From Stenotrophomonas sp. 24(2023) (lineage in GTDB: Bacteria > Pseudomonadota > Gammaproteobacteria > Xanthomonadales > Xanthomonadaceae): a stretch of 64,000 nucleotides of DNA. Below the pieces are notes generated by a model. That model was not told the origin of the DNA. It made no database searches and saw only the letters and a program-made list of their open reading frames with translations. The DNA lies in contig NZ_CP133160.1 of assembly GCF_030913365.1 (NCBI RefSeq), positions 2,135,001 through 2,199,000 on the forward strand, given 5' to 3'. A program made the translations under genes and the position numbers. Positions 50,422 to 59,242 of this stretch are shown here, in pieces. How positions within the stretch are numbered: position 1 is the first letter of the stretch; the number at the start of each line of letters is the position of its first letter.

Positions 50422-51941
50422 TCCGCCGACGTGCCGTGCACACGCGTGTCCTGGATCACCCGCGAGCGCTCGCTCAATTCGACATCGACGTCATTGCCGG
50501 TGAACGTCAGCTGGAACCGGTAGGCGTTGATGTTCCCCACTTCGTTGTAGTCGATGAGGAAGGTGCTGTCGCTCTCCCACCGGCCGCCCACGGCGACGGG
50601 CAGGCCGAAGTTGCCGCCGGGCGACACGCGCGGAACGCCGTCCAGCCCGATCGGTCGGGCGGGGTCGTGGCGGTTGGCCAGGGTGAGCTGAAGCTGGGCG
50701 ACGTCCGTTCCCGAAAACGTCAGCACGAAGGATTTCAAGCCCAGCGGGTTATCGGCCAGGGTGTAGCGCCTGCCGGAAATCGTGCGGGCCCGTGGTGGCA
50801 GGAAGGACACCGGGTGCGGTGGCGTGGCCGCGTCTGCCACGGCGGCGGCCAGGCGCGCCGTGGCCGATGGGTTCTCCGGCAACGGCTGGTCGGACTTCAG
50901 GGCGCGAAGGATGAACGCGCCGACGTCGCCGGGCTCGAACTCGCCACCGGTGAATACCACGACGATGTTCTTCTCCGGGGAGACGCTGATGCGCTGCCCG
51001 CCGCGGCCATTCGCCTCGAACAGCGAGGGCCGTCTGTCGGGCTGTAGCCACAGGCCGTACCCGTATTTCTCGTCGCCGCCTTCCGGCTGGGACTGCGGTT
51101 GCACGGCCGCACGCATCCATGCCTTCGGTACAAGCTGCCGGTCTTCCCAGCGACCCTCGTTCAACCACAGATAGCCCAGCCTCGCCATGTCCAGCGGTTG
51201 CAGGTGCAGGTCGCCCCAGCCATACGAAACGCCCTGTCCATCGGCCGGCCAGGCCACATCGCGGATGCCGAGCGGGCCGAACAACTCACGCCTGGCGTAG
51301 TCGAGAGCACTCTTGCCCGTTGCCTGGGTGATCGCAGCAGACAGCAGATGCATGCCACCGGAGCAGTACTCGAAACGGCTGCCGGGCTCATCACGCATCG
51401 GCAGGTCCAGCATGAACCGGGCCCAGTCGGTGCTCTGCCGCATCTGCGAGAGCGTGATTTCCCCGTGGCCGCCATCGCAGTCCAGCCCGGAGGACATCGC
51501 CAGCAGATGCGCGATGGTCATGCGCCGCTTGCGTTCGTCCAGGTTGGCGATCTTCTGCCGTGCGAAGACGGATGTCAGCGGCTGCTGCAGCTCCAGGGCG
51601 TGCTTGCCGATCGCGATCCCGGTGAGCGTGGACGTAACGCTCTTCGTCACCGAGGCGACATCGTGGGATTGCCCCTGCTGGAAGGGCCAGAAATAGGCAT
51701 CCACCACCACATGGCCATTACGAACGATGGTCAGGCTGTGGATGGGCGTGTGATGGTCGCGCACGTAGTCGAACGCATTGGCCAGCTCGGCCGAATCCAT
51801 CCCTTGGGCTTCCGGGGACGAATGGCGCCATCCCTGCGTCGGCCAGTAGGACGGCTGTGCCTCTGCAGCAGGAGCAGCTGCGCAGGCGAACGCCAGCGCA
51901 GACAGGACGCACGTAGCAACGAATCGTATCGAGTACTGCAC
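50418..51941 (-). CDS. exported serine hydrolase, beta-lactamase/class C-like
   Basis: A 507-aa protein with signal peptide (residues 1-26), the SxxK motif in SVTKSVTS (about 95-102), the Y-x-S triad segment FEYCSGG and a final domain of about 115 residues (SGRRYTLADNPLG...) as in EstB/Pab87-type peptidases. It starts GTG at 51941, with AGGAG five bases before; the longer open frame to 52037 lacks this signal. It may be a D-amino-acid esterase or peptidase; beta-lactamase activity cannot be assumed. It lies in the accessory patch after tRNA-Thr. Confidence 0.8.
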   Translation of the reverse strand: MQYSIRFVATCVLSALAFACAAAPAAEAQPSYWPTQGWRHSSPEAQGMDSAELANAFDYVRDHHTPIHSLTIVRNGHVVVDAYFWPFQQGQSHDVASVTKSVTSTLTGIAIGKHALELQQPLTSVFARQKIANLDERKRRMTIAHLLAMSSGLDCDGGHGEITLSQMRQSTDWARFMLDLPMRDEPGSRFEYCSGGMHLLSAAITQATGKSALDYARRELFGPLGIRDVAWPADGQGVSYGWGDLHLQPLDMARLGYLWLNEGRWEDRQLVPKAWMRAAVQPQSQPEGGDEKYGYGLWLQPDRRPSLFEANGRGGQRISVSPEKNIVVVFTGGEFEPGDVGAFILRALKSDQPLPENPSATARLAAAVADAATPPHPVSFLPPRARTISGRRYTLADNPLGLKSFVLTFSGTDVAQLQLTLANRHDPARPIGLDGVPRVSPGGNFGLPVAVGGRWESDSTFLIDYNEVGNINAYRFQLTFTGNDVDVELSERSRVIQDTRVHGTSAD

Positions 51942-52327
51942 GACATCTCCTGGGGCCGAAGAGTGGGGCGACGCACTGCAGGGCAGGTCAGGAATGCACG
52001 CGAGCAGGCGCACCCCGTCCGCGGCAGACAATACCATTCATGACATGCCTGCTGACCGGGCGGTGGCGGCGTCCGGCTGGGCGGAAGGAAAGCCTGTTCC
52101 AGAGAGGAATGTTTTATCGGTGGCAGGGGAAGGCCGTGGTCGGCTCAAGGCGGATACTCACATACCCCGACTGCTCATGGTTCTGGCCGTATGTCCGACC
52201 CGGTTGTACGTCAGCTTGCTGTCGCTCCGGGGGCGCGCTGTATCAAGGGGAGAAGACGCCATAACGCGCTCTTCTGACAAAATGCATAATCGGGCCAGGG
52301 ATTGGTCTGACAGGGGATTGGCCTCCA
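51942..52327. other. 386-bp gap, lower GC, no supported gene
   Basis: It contains the serine hydrolase promoter (leftward) and whatever drives the 52328 gene. Base composition falls below the window's average toward 52200-52330. Short frames here have no homology or ribosome site I can support. Confidence 0.4.
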
Positions 52328-52750
52328 ATGAGAATGCCATTGGTCGTTCTGTTCATGGCGATGGGCTGTGTTCCTGCGCACGCAGATACCTGCCGTGTGC
52401 AGGTGTCTACCGATGAAGACCACAGCTCGATTTCCCAGAACGTCATGGTGCGTGTTGAACGTGCCATCGAAGCCAGTACCCGCCTGTCCCTTGCACTTCA
52501 TGAAGAAAACTACGATGTCGCGTTCCGTCTTGTCAGTGCCCCGTCAGAGAGGCCACGTGATGTCTCTGCTGCGACGCCGTTCCGGCTGTTCTTCGTACTG
52601 ATCGATCGACAGGGGAAACTTCTGTTCGCTGATGCGCCGAGGTGTTCGGACGGTGCTGATGCCTGCGTGGTTTCCGTCATGAGGAACATCGGGCAGGCCT
52701 GTGGAAGCACGCCGAACCGCTCGTTCAAGGCGAAGCCGCTTCACCCATGA
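52328..52750 (+). CDS. hypothetical exported protein (140 aa)
   Basis: A 140-aa protein with a clear signal peptide (MPLVVLFMAMGCVPAHA) and four mature cysteines (TCRVQV, APRCSDG, DACVVS, QACGST), which suggests two disulfides in the periplasm. No family recognised. ATG at 52328 or 52334. Its DNA is less GC-rich than neighbours, and it sits in the accessory patch downstream of tRNA-Thr, so horizontal origin is possible. Confidence 0.6.
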   Translation: MRMPLVVLFMAMGCVPAHADTCRVQVSTDEDHSSISQNVMVRVERAIEASTRLSLALHEENYDVAFRLVSAPSERPRDVSAATPFRLFFVLIDRQGKLLFADAPRCSDGADACVVSVMRNIGQACGSTPNRSFKAKPLHP

Positions 52751-52856
52751 TGCCCGGCGTTTGACCGGGGGGCGGATCTCGACCGCATATCTGCGTCAGC
52801 TGCTTCCGGTCTGCGTGCGCCCTGGCTTACTGCTCATGCACCCCAGGCACCCATCC

Positions 52857-53090
52857 CTACACCAGATCAACCGGGCAGGCAGTCACCAGCTGCCTGAGCT
52901 CCTTGTCCACCCCCCCAACCGAGGGCATCGCTTGCCATCACCACCGCACCGCCGGCCTTCTGGATTTTCATTTCCACCCCCGTGAGTTGTGTAAGCAGCG
53001 GTTGCAGCCATGGTGACGCCGTTGGGAAATCCAGAGTAGGCGCTTCCCGGCGTCCGTGACGTGCATCTGATTGCCGATCAACGGTGAACA
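52857..53090 (-). pseudogene. possible frameshifted gene interrupted at a G7 run
   Basis: Reading leftwards, one frame encodes LDFPTASPWLQPLLTQL followed by VEMKIQKAGGAVVMASDALGWG, which looks protein-like. At a run of seven G (52910-52916 as C on the top strand) the continuation moves to another frame, KELRQLVTACPVDLV, ending at a stop at 52857-52859. Deleting one G would join them. The upstream start is not clear. No family recognised. The rest of 52751-53368 shows nothing else. Confidence 0.25.
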
Positions 53091-53368
53091 CATGCACCGC
53101 AATGGGGCCTGCCTCCACGGAGCAGGGCAGGCGGGCCGCCCCGGCCCGATGGCAACCCGAACCCCAGCCGACCCACCGCCACCGGCCCGTTGGCATCCCG
53201 CCGCGCCCCGTGGTAATTTCCTCGCCAGCACCGGGCGTTCTGCCCTGCGCCGTAAGCGTTCACGTCAACCAACGCACTCAATCCGCCTTCGCTGCGGACG
53301 GGTGCGCGTGCGTGCATGTATCGGCCGAGCCTCGTCGTAGCCGGCGGTTCCTTCTGGAGCTGCTGTTC

Positions 53369-54823
53369 ATGTCCCAAGTCCCTTCCCATGCCGTGCGTTC
53401 GCCTGCGCCCCCGCGCGGGTACGAGGGCCGGCGTCGCAATACCCTCACGGCGCTGCTGGTGGCCACCGCGTTCTTCATGGAGAACCTGGATGGCACCGTC
53501 ATCACCACGGCCATCCCTTCGATGGCGGGCGATTTTGCCGTTGCCCCCACCGACCTGGGCCTGGGCATCAGTGCCTACCTGCTCACCCTGGGGGTGTTCA
53601 TTCCCATCAGTGGCTGGGTGGCCGAACGCTTCGGCAGCCGCCGGGTGTTCTGCGCGGCGTTGCTGTTGTTTACCGTGGCTTCGCTGGCCTGTGCCCTGGC
53701 CGATACGTTGCCGGTGTTTGTCGCCCTGCGCGTGCTGCAGGGCGTCGGCGGCGCCATGATGGTGCCCGTCGGGCGGCTGGTGCTGCTGCGTAGCACGCCG
53801 CAGCACGACCTGATGCGCATCACGTCCATGCTGATCTGGCCTGGCTTGTTCGCTCCCGTGCTGGGCCCGCCCCTGGGCGGCTTCATCACCGAGCATGCGT
53901 CGTGGCGCTGGATCTTCTACCTCAACATCCCGATCGGTGTCGCCGCGCTCATCGCCGCGTGGCTGTTGATTCCCGCCGAAGAGGACCACGTCCGGCGCCC
54001 GTTCGACTGGAAAGGGTTCGCGTGGATCGGCACCGGGGTGGCCTGCGTGCTGTGGTCTGCCGAACTGTGCGCCAAGCCGGTCCTGCCGGTGCAGCAGATT
54101 GCGCTGGGCCTGGGGGTGGGCACGGCGCTGCTGGTCCTGGGCGTCAGGCACCTGAAGCGCCATCCGCACCCGATGCTGTCGCTGCAGCCGCTGGAACAGG
54201 ACACGTTCGCGGCCAATATTTTTGGCGGCTCGCTGTTCCGCATGTCGGTGGGCGCGGTGCCGTTCGTGCTGCCGCTCATGTTCCAGGTGGGCTACGGTCT
54301 GGATGCCTTCCGCGCGGGGCAGCTGCTGTTGGTGGTGTTTGCCGGCAACCTGGCGATGAAACTGTTCACCACGCGCATCCTCCGGCGCTTCGGGCTGCGC
54401 CCGGTGCTGGTCTGGAATGGCCTGATCAACACGCTGGCCCTGGCGGCGTGTGCCTTCCTTGGCCCGCATCTGGCCTTCTGGCAGATGGCGGTAGTGCTGT
54501 TCATCGGTGGGCTGTCGCGTTCACTGCAGTTCACCGCGTTGAACACGCTGGCCTTTGCCGGCATGCCGAAGGCGGCCATGAGTACGGCCAATGCGCTGTT
54601 CTCCACGGCCTCGCAGCTGGCGCTGGGCCTGGGCGTCACGCTCGGTGCCATCGCCCTGCGGCTGGGGGAATGGATCACGCCCCTGCTGGCGCTGGACTGC
54701 GTGCCGGGCATGGCCTATCGCCTGGCGTTCGCGGTGGTGGCACTGGTCTCGCTGGTGGCCATGCTGGATGTGCTGCATCTGGACCGGGATGTGGGCCAGG
54801 CCGTGACCGGAGCGGAGAAGTAG
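53369..54823 (+). CDS. MFS transporter, DHA2 (EmrB/QacA-like)
   Basis: A 484-aa drug:H+ antiporter with about 14 hydrophobic segments. MENLDGTVITTAIPSMAGDF is the D1 motif of the DHA2 branch; SGWVAERFGSRRVF is motif A; GLFAPVLGPPLGGFITEH is motif C. The ATG at 53369 follows GGAG and removes a non-homologous extension to 53084. No membrane-fusion or outer-membrane partner lies beside it. It converges with the MBL gene across a long hairpin. Confidence 0.88.
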   Translation: MSQVPSHAVRSPAPPRGYEGRRRNTLTALLVATAFFMENLDGTVITTAIPSMAGDFAVAPTDLGLGISAYLLTLGVFIPISGWVAERFGSRRVFCAALLLFTVASLACALADTLPVFVALRVLQGVGGAMMVPVGRLVLLRSTPQHDLMRITSMLIWPGLFAPVLGPPLGGFITEHASWRWIFYLNIPIGVAALIAAWLLIPAEEDHVRRPFDWKGFAWIGTGVACVLWSAELCAKPVLPVQQIALGLGVGTALLVLGVRHLKRHPHPMLSLQPLEQDTFAANIFGGSLFRMSVGAVPFVLPLMFQVGYGLDAFRAGQLLLVVFAGNLAMKLFTTRILRRFGLRPVLVWNGLINTLALAACAFLGPHLAFWQMAVVLFIGGLSRSLQFTALNTLAFAGMPKAAMSTANALFSTASQLALGLGVTLGAIALRLGEWITPLLALDCVPGMAYRLAFAVVALVSLVAMLDVLHLDRDVGQAVTGAEK

Positions 54824-54833
54824 CCCGGTGAGT

Positions 54834-54870
54834 GGCCCTTCGCCCGCAGCGGTGCGCGGGCGAAGAGGCC
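54834..54870. terminator. long hairpin between convergent MFS and MBL genes
   Basis: CTTCGCCCGC (54838-54847) pairs perfectly with GCGGGCGAAG (54856-54865) around 8 bases; GGCC outer arms extend it with one bulged A. No T-tract follows, but the convergent position supports bidirectional termination. Confidence 0.55.
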
Positions 54871-54905
54871 AGGGGCACGCCACATGACGCGGCGTTGGCA
54901 ACCGC

Positions 54906-56261
54906 TCACGGCGCCACACCCAACGGCGCATCCGATTCCAGGTACTGCGCGCTGGACAGGTAGTAGTTGCGCGCCGTGGCGTTGATCTGCGCCTGCGCCA
55001 GCACGCGCAAGGCGCGCGCCTTCAGCTGCCGCGCCGCCGTGTTGCGCGCGTCGATGGCCAGCAGGAGGTCGCACAGTTCGGCAGCCCATTGCGCATCGCC
55101 GGCCTGCAGTGCCTGCCCGGCGTGGCGCTGTACCGCATCGGCACCGCCCAGCAGCGGCAGCAGGCGCTGTGCGCGGTCCCGTGCCCCCAGCGGGAACAGC
55201 TGCGTGGGGTTGCCATCGAACCAGCCCACGCTATCGGCGTAGATGCCGCGCACGGTCCAGGCCACGCCACCGTAGTACTCCTGCAGGCGCGGGTCGTTGG
55301 CCAGGTGCGGTGGCAGTGCCACCTGCGCGGCCAGTTCGTCGGGCGTTGCACCGCGTGCGATGCCGGCCAGGGTCTGCGTGGTCACGCTGTCGATGGCATC
55401 GCGGTAGTTGCGCAGTGCGCTGTCCACCGCCGCGCGGCCACTGATCGGCCGCAGGTGGCCGGGTACCAGGTGCTCGGCGCCCAGGGCGCGCATGCGGTCC
55501 AGGCTGGCGATCCAGTCCTGGGGTGGGCGCAGCCGCGTGCCGCGGATCGGCGACAGGTTGGGGAAGGTGGGGTAGTAGTCATCACCGGCCAGCAGGGTGC
55601 GCGTGGCGGGCAGCCATACGGCGGTGTTTTCCGGGGTTTCGCCGGGGGTGTGCAGCAGCTGCAGCGTGACCCCGGCAATCTGCAGGTCCAGCGTTGCCCC
55701 GGTGAAGGTGTGGTCCGGTGGCAGGTAGCCGCTGCGGGTGTGCGGCACGCGGCGGCCATAGTCGCGCTGCACGCCGGCGTTGATGTAGTCGGCCGCTGCG
55801 ACGTGGGTGCCGAACGCATCGCCCCCCTCGCGCGGGCCGCGCGCGGTTTCCGGCGGCGCATCCAGCAGCAGCTGGTGGCTGTAGATGGCCGGCGTGCCCA
55901 GTGCCGCGAAGACGCTGGCCCCGCCGGTGTGGTCGGGGTGGCGGTGGGTGTAGATGATGGCTTTCACCGGCGGCCGCAGGCGCTCGCCGAACGCGGCCAC
56001 GATGGCCTGTGCATCGCTGGGATTGGCACCGGTATCGACGATGATTGCGCCGTCGTGGCCCTGCACCAGGGTGACATTGGCGGCCGAATAGCCCACGGCC
56101 ACGAACACGCCTTCACCCATCGGGATGACCGCCGGTTCGAACTGGGCCGAGTGCGCCTGCAGGCGCGCGGTGGCATCGGCGGGGGTAGCCGACGCCGGTG
56201 CCGGGCTGATGCCCAGCAGCAGGGCCAGCAATGGCGGCAGGGGGGCAAACGTGGGGGACAC
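54906..56261 (-). CDS. MBL-fold metallohydrolase, alkylsulfatase-like
   Basis: A 451-aa exported protein with signal peptide (residues 1-25) and metallo-beta-lactamase fold. The zinc motif THRHPDHTGG has His106, His108, Asp110, His111. HTPGETPENTAVWLP and a later long helical C-terminal domain (DRAQRLLPLLGGADAVQRHA, TAARQLKARALRVLAQA) match the SdsA1-type alkyl sulfatase dimerisation domain. The SCP-2-like third domain of full sulfatases is missing, so substrate is uncertain. It is divergent from a LysR gene. Confidence 0.83.
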   Translation of the reverse strand: MSPTFAPLPPLLALLLGISPAPASATPADATARLQAHSAQFEPAVIPMGEGVFVAVGYSAANVTLVQGHDGAIIVDTGANPSDAQAIVAAFGERLRPPVKAIIYTHRHPDHTGGASVFAALGTPAIYSHQLLLDAPPETARGPREGGDAFGTHVAAADYINAGVQRDYGRRVPHTRSGYLPPDHTFTGATLDLQIAGVTLQLLHTPGETPENTAVWLPATRTLLAGDDYYPTFPNLSPIRGTRLRPPQDWIASLDRMRALGAEHLVPGHLRPISGRAAVDSALRNYRDAIDSVTTQTLAGIARGATPDELAAQVALPPHLANDPRLQEYYGGVAWTVRGIYADSVGWFDGNPTQLFPLGARDRAQRLLPLLGGADAVQRHAGQALQAGDAQWAAELCDLLLAIDARNTAARQLKARALRVLAQAQINATARNYYLSSAQYLESDAPLGVAP

Positions 56262-56358
56262 CGGGAACTCCAGCGGAAACGGGGAGCCAGCCTAGGTCTT
56301 CCATTCCCGCCTGCGAAGCGCGGAAAATGAGAGTTGTCCTCTCAATTCCGAAAGGGTC

Positions 56359-57249
56359 ATGGACTTCAACGATGCCCGCCTGTTCGTGGCCGTGGCGCAG
56401 GCCGGCAGCTTGTCTGCCGCCGCCCAGCGGCTGGGCCTGCCGCTGCCGACGCTGAGCCGGCGCATGCGCCAGCTGGAACGCGACCTGCAGGTGCAGCTGC
56501 TGGAGCGCTCGGCCCGTGGCATCGCCCTGACCGACGCCGGTGCCAGCCTGCACGCGCAGCTGCAGCCGGGGGTGGAATCACTGCTGCAGGCCGAACAGGC
56601 CCTGCGCAACCGCCAGGAACAGCCCAGCGGCCGCCTGCGGCTGTCGCTGCCGCAGACGTTCTGGCCCTGGTGGGATCTGCTCGATGCCTTCCAGCAGCGC
56701 TACCCGCAGGTGGAGGTGTATGTGCTGGCCACCGAGCGCCGGGTCGATCTGGTCGAAGATGGCATCGACGTGGCGCTGCGCGTGGGTCCGCTGCTGCATG
56801 AGGACGTGATCGCGCTGCCGCTGATGCAGTTCCGTAACGTGCTGGTGGCCAGCCCGGCATTGATCGCACGGCTGGGCGCGCCGGCCAGCCCGCAGGCACT
56901 GCTGGATTACCCGTGCGCGGTGTGGGCCACGCGGGTGGACAGCCGCGCGCAATGGCAGCTAGGTACGCAGCAGGTGCGGCCGCGCCCGGTGCTGGCGGTG
57001 AACGATTACCACCAGCTGTGCGAACGGGCGCTGGCCGGCCACGCGGTGACCGAACTGCCGCCGTTCCTGGCCGCGCCGCACCTGCGCAGCGGCCGCCTGG
57101 TGCCGTTGTTGCCCGCACATCCGTTGCCAACCTGGGCGCTGCATCTGGTGCACCCGCCGCGGCGCCCACCGTCCACGCTGGTGCGCACCTACCTTGCGTT
57201 CTGCCAGCAGCATATCGGCCAGGTGCAGCAGGCCTGCGCGCTGCCCTGA
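56359..57249 (+). CDS. LysR-family transcriptional regulator
   Basis: A 296-aa LysR protein. The DNA-binding helix is AVAQAGSLSAAAQRLGLPLPTLSRRMRQLERDL (residues 10-42), followed by the usual linker helix and substrate domain. Its start is 97 bp from the divergent MBL gene, the likely target. The 'single domain plus PSGRLRLSLP' arrangement puts it in the CrgA/AaeR-like subgroup. Confidence 0.88.
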   Translation: MDFNDARLFVAVAQAGSLSAAAQRLGLPLPTLSRRMRQLERDLQVQLLERSARGIALTDAGASLHAQLQPGVESLLQAEQALRNRQEQPSGRLRLSLPQTFWPWWDLLDAFQQRYPQVEVYVLATERRVDLVEDGIDVALRVGPLLHEDVIALPLMQFRNVLVASPALIARLGAPASPQALLDYPCAVWATRVDSRAQWQLGTQQVRPRPVLAVNDYHQLCERALAGHAVTELPPFLAAPHLRSGRLVPLLPAHPLPTWALHLVHPPRRPPSTLVRTYLAFCQQHIGQVQQACALP

Positions 57250-57334
57250 GCATTTTCCTGCTGCAACGCCGCGAGTGGTGTCACATGCCGCTGGCTAGAC
57301 TGGGCTTCTTTTTCCGCAACAACAGGAGGCCCCC

Positions 57335-58264
57335 ATGGCCACGCAGTCCCCGCAGCATGCCGTCTCGTTGATCGGCGTTCCCACGGATATCGGTGCCGGC
57401 CACCGGGGCGCACGACTGGGGCCGGAGGCGCTGCGCGTGGCGGGCCTGCCGGAGGCGCTGGTGGGCCGTGGCGTGGACGTGCGCGACCTGGGCAACCTGG
57501 ATGGCCCGCGCAACCCGTGGACCGCACCGGTGGCCGGCTACCGCCACCTGGATGAAGTGGTGGCGTGGAACCGCGCGCTGATGGAGGCCACCTACGGCGA
57601 ACTGCAGGCCGGGCGGCTGCCGATCATGCTCGGCGGCGACCACTGCCTGGGCATCGGCTCGATCACCGCCGTGGCGCGCTGGTGCCGCGAACAGGGCAAG
57701 GACCTGCGCGTGCTGTGGCTGGATGCGCATTCGGATTTCAACACCAGCGATGTCACGCCCTCGGGCAACATCCACGGCATGCCGGTGGCCTGCCTGTGCG
57801 GCCTGGGGCCGGATGAACTGACCCGGCTGGGCGGCGATGCCCCGGCGATCCAGCCCAGCCAGGTGCACCAGATCGGCATCCGTTCGGTGGACCCGGAGGA
57901 AAAACGCCTGATCAAGACCCACCGGGTCGATGTCTACGACATGCGCTACATCGACGAGAACGGCATGAAACGCACCGTCGAGGCGGCCCTGGAGGGCATC
58001 GATGCCAACACCCACCTGCATGTCAGCTTCGACGTGGATTTCCTGGATCCCAGCATCGCCCCGGGCGTGGGCACCACGGTGCCGGGCGGGGTCAACTACC
58101 GCGAAGCGCAGCTGGTGATGGAAATGATCGCCGACAGCGGACGCATGGGGTCGCTGGACATCGTCGAGCTCAACCCGCTGCTGGACAAGCAGAACGCCAC
58201 CGCCGAGCTGGCCGTGGATCTGGTGGAGAGCCTGTTCGGCAAGTCCACGTTGATGCGCGATTGA
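57335..58264 (+). CDS. rocF: arginase
   Basis: Hydrolyses L-arginine to ornithine and urea with a dinuclear Mn site. It has 309 aa. All ligands are present: His103 (GGDHCLG), Asp130/His132/Asp134 (DAHSDFNT) and Asp233/Asp235 (FDVDFLDPS). The TVPGGVNYREA segment near the C-terminus is arginase-specific versus agmatinase. AGGAGG lies eight bases before ATG 57335. Confidence 0.94.
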   Translation: MATQSPQHAVSLIGVPTDIGAGHRGARLGPEALRVAGLPEALVGRGVDVRDLGNLDGPRNPWTAPVAGYRHLDEVVAWNRALMEATYGELQAGRLPIMLGGDHCLGIGSITAVARWCREQGKDLRVLWLDAHSDFNTSDVTPSGNIHGMPVACLCGLGPDELTRLGGDAPAIQPSQVHQIGIRSVDPEEKRLIKTHRVDVYDMRYIDENGMKRTVEAALEGIDANTHLHVSFDVDFLDPSIAPGVGTTVPGGVNYREAQLVMEMIADSGRMGSLDIVELNPLLDKQNATAELAVDLVESLFGKSTLMRD

Positions 58265-58393
58265 TCCTGCTGCTCGCTGGCTGAATGAACCCGGGGGCCG
58301 TTCACGCCCGCTCCACGTGGCAGCCGCCAGATTGCACTTCACGCGGCTGCCGTCCCGTTCCGGGGCGCGCCGCGCGACGAAGAGGAGAAGACG

Positions 58394-58546
58394 ATGAAGC
58401 GGATCATCCCCGTACTGTTGCTGGCCCTGTTCTCGGCCGGTGTGCTCAGTGGCTGCAACACCGTTGCCGGTGCCGGCAAGGATGTGCAGCGTGCCGGGCA
58501 GGCCGTCGAAGGCGCGGCCAACGATTGCCGCGACGGAAAGTGCTGA
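58394..58546 (+). CDS. entericidin A/B family lipoprotein 1
   Basis: A 50-aa lipoprotein with lipobox L-S-G-C (Cys21) after a hydrophobic signal. The mature part TVAGAGKDVQRAGQAVEGAAN is the entericidin signature. Unlike its neighbour it ends with a second pair of cysteines (NDCRDGKC). GAGGAG precedes ATG 58394. Entericidins are small envelope lipoproteins, antidote/toxin-like in E. coli. Tandem with the gene at 58617. Confidence 0.88.
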   Translation: MKRIIPVLLLALFSAGVLSGCNTVAGAGKDVQRAGQAVEGAANDCRDGKC

Positions 58547-58616
58547 TCCCATCGCCCTGCTCAGCGGGACCGTGTGATTGAAACGGTGTAGTGGCGAACC
58601 CCTAGGAGAAAACCAG

Positions 58617-58754
58617 ATGAAGCGTGTAATTGCCCTGATGCTGCTGTCGATGTTCTCGGTGGCCATGCTGGCCGGCTGCAACACCGTTGCCGGTGCCGGC
58701 AAGGATGTGCAGAAGGCCGGCGAGAAGGTGGAAGGCGCTGCCAAGCGCAACTGA
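58617..58754 (+). CDS. entericidin A/B family lipoprotein 2
   Basis: A 45-aa lipoprotein, lipobox L-A-G-C (Cys21), then the same NTVAGAGKDVQ core as the first copy and a basic end (EGAAKRN). TAGGAG lies eight bases before ATG 58617. The pair probably arose by tandem duplication, and one strong terminator follows it. Confidence 0.9.
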   Translation: MKRVIALMLLSMFSVAMLAGCNTVAGAGKDVQKAGEKVEGAAKRN

Positions 58755-58780
58755 CGCCAAGCGCTGTGCAACGCTGGAAA

Positions 58781-58804
58781 AGGCCGGGTTTCCCGGCCTT
58801 TTTC
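58781..58804 (+). terminator. intrinsic terminator after the entericidin pair
   Basis: AGGCCGGG (58781-58788) pairs with CCCGGCCT (58792-58799) around TTT and is followed by TTTTT. It ends the entericidin transcript. Confidence 0.9.
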
Positions 58805-58954
58805 TTTGCCTGGGCTGCGGCCCGCACGTACAGGGGGCGTGAACCATTCAAGCAGGTGATCGCGGTTTTCATCGCCGGTTGACTGCGATCCAACGGCCCC
58901 CGCGCGATCCTGTGCGTGCGGTAACAACGCCGTTGCAATGAAGGAAGCCCAGCA

Positions 58955-59176
58955 ATGAACAAAGACATCATTTCCGGCAAGTGGTCGCAGATCAAAGGCA
59001 AGGCCAAGGCCAAGTGGGGCGACCTGACCAATGACGACTTCGATGTGGCCGAAGGCAACGCCGAATATCTGGCCGGCCGCCTGCAGGAACGCTATGGCTG
59101 GGCGCGCGACCGGGCCGAGACCGAAGTGCGCGACTTCGAAAAGGCCATGCGCAAGGATTACCCGGATTTCCACTGA
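58955..59176 (+). CDS. CsbD family stress-response protein
   Basis: A 73-aa CsbD/YjbJ-type protein: [22 protein letters not shown] at the start and the acidic-basic helix [14 protein letters not shown] later. Such proteins are abundant under general stress; the molecular role is unknown. AAGGAAG lies before ATG 58955. It has its own terminator. Confidence 0.9.
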   Translation: MNKDIISGKWSQIKGKAKAKWGDLTNDDFDVAEGNAEYLAGRLQERYGWARDRAETEVRDFEKAMRKDYPDFH

Positions 59177-59202
59177 TCCCCCGGGTCAGCGGAGTGCAGT
59201 AG

Positions 59203-59231
59203 CGCCCGGGCCGGTCAGGCCCGGGCGTTTT
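59203..59231. terminator. intrinsic terminator after csbD
   Basis: CGCCCGGGCC (59203-59212) pairs perfectly with GGCCCGGGCG (59218-59227) around GGTCA, followed by TTTT. It ends csbD and probably also serves the convergent gene. Confidence 0.85.
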
Positions 59232-59242
59232 CATGCCTGCAC

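Noticed and set aside
57281..59173. 630-codon minus-strand frame over arginase and the entericidins
   Set aside because: It covers three well-supported plus-strand genes and two terminators, and its composition is shadow-like.
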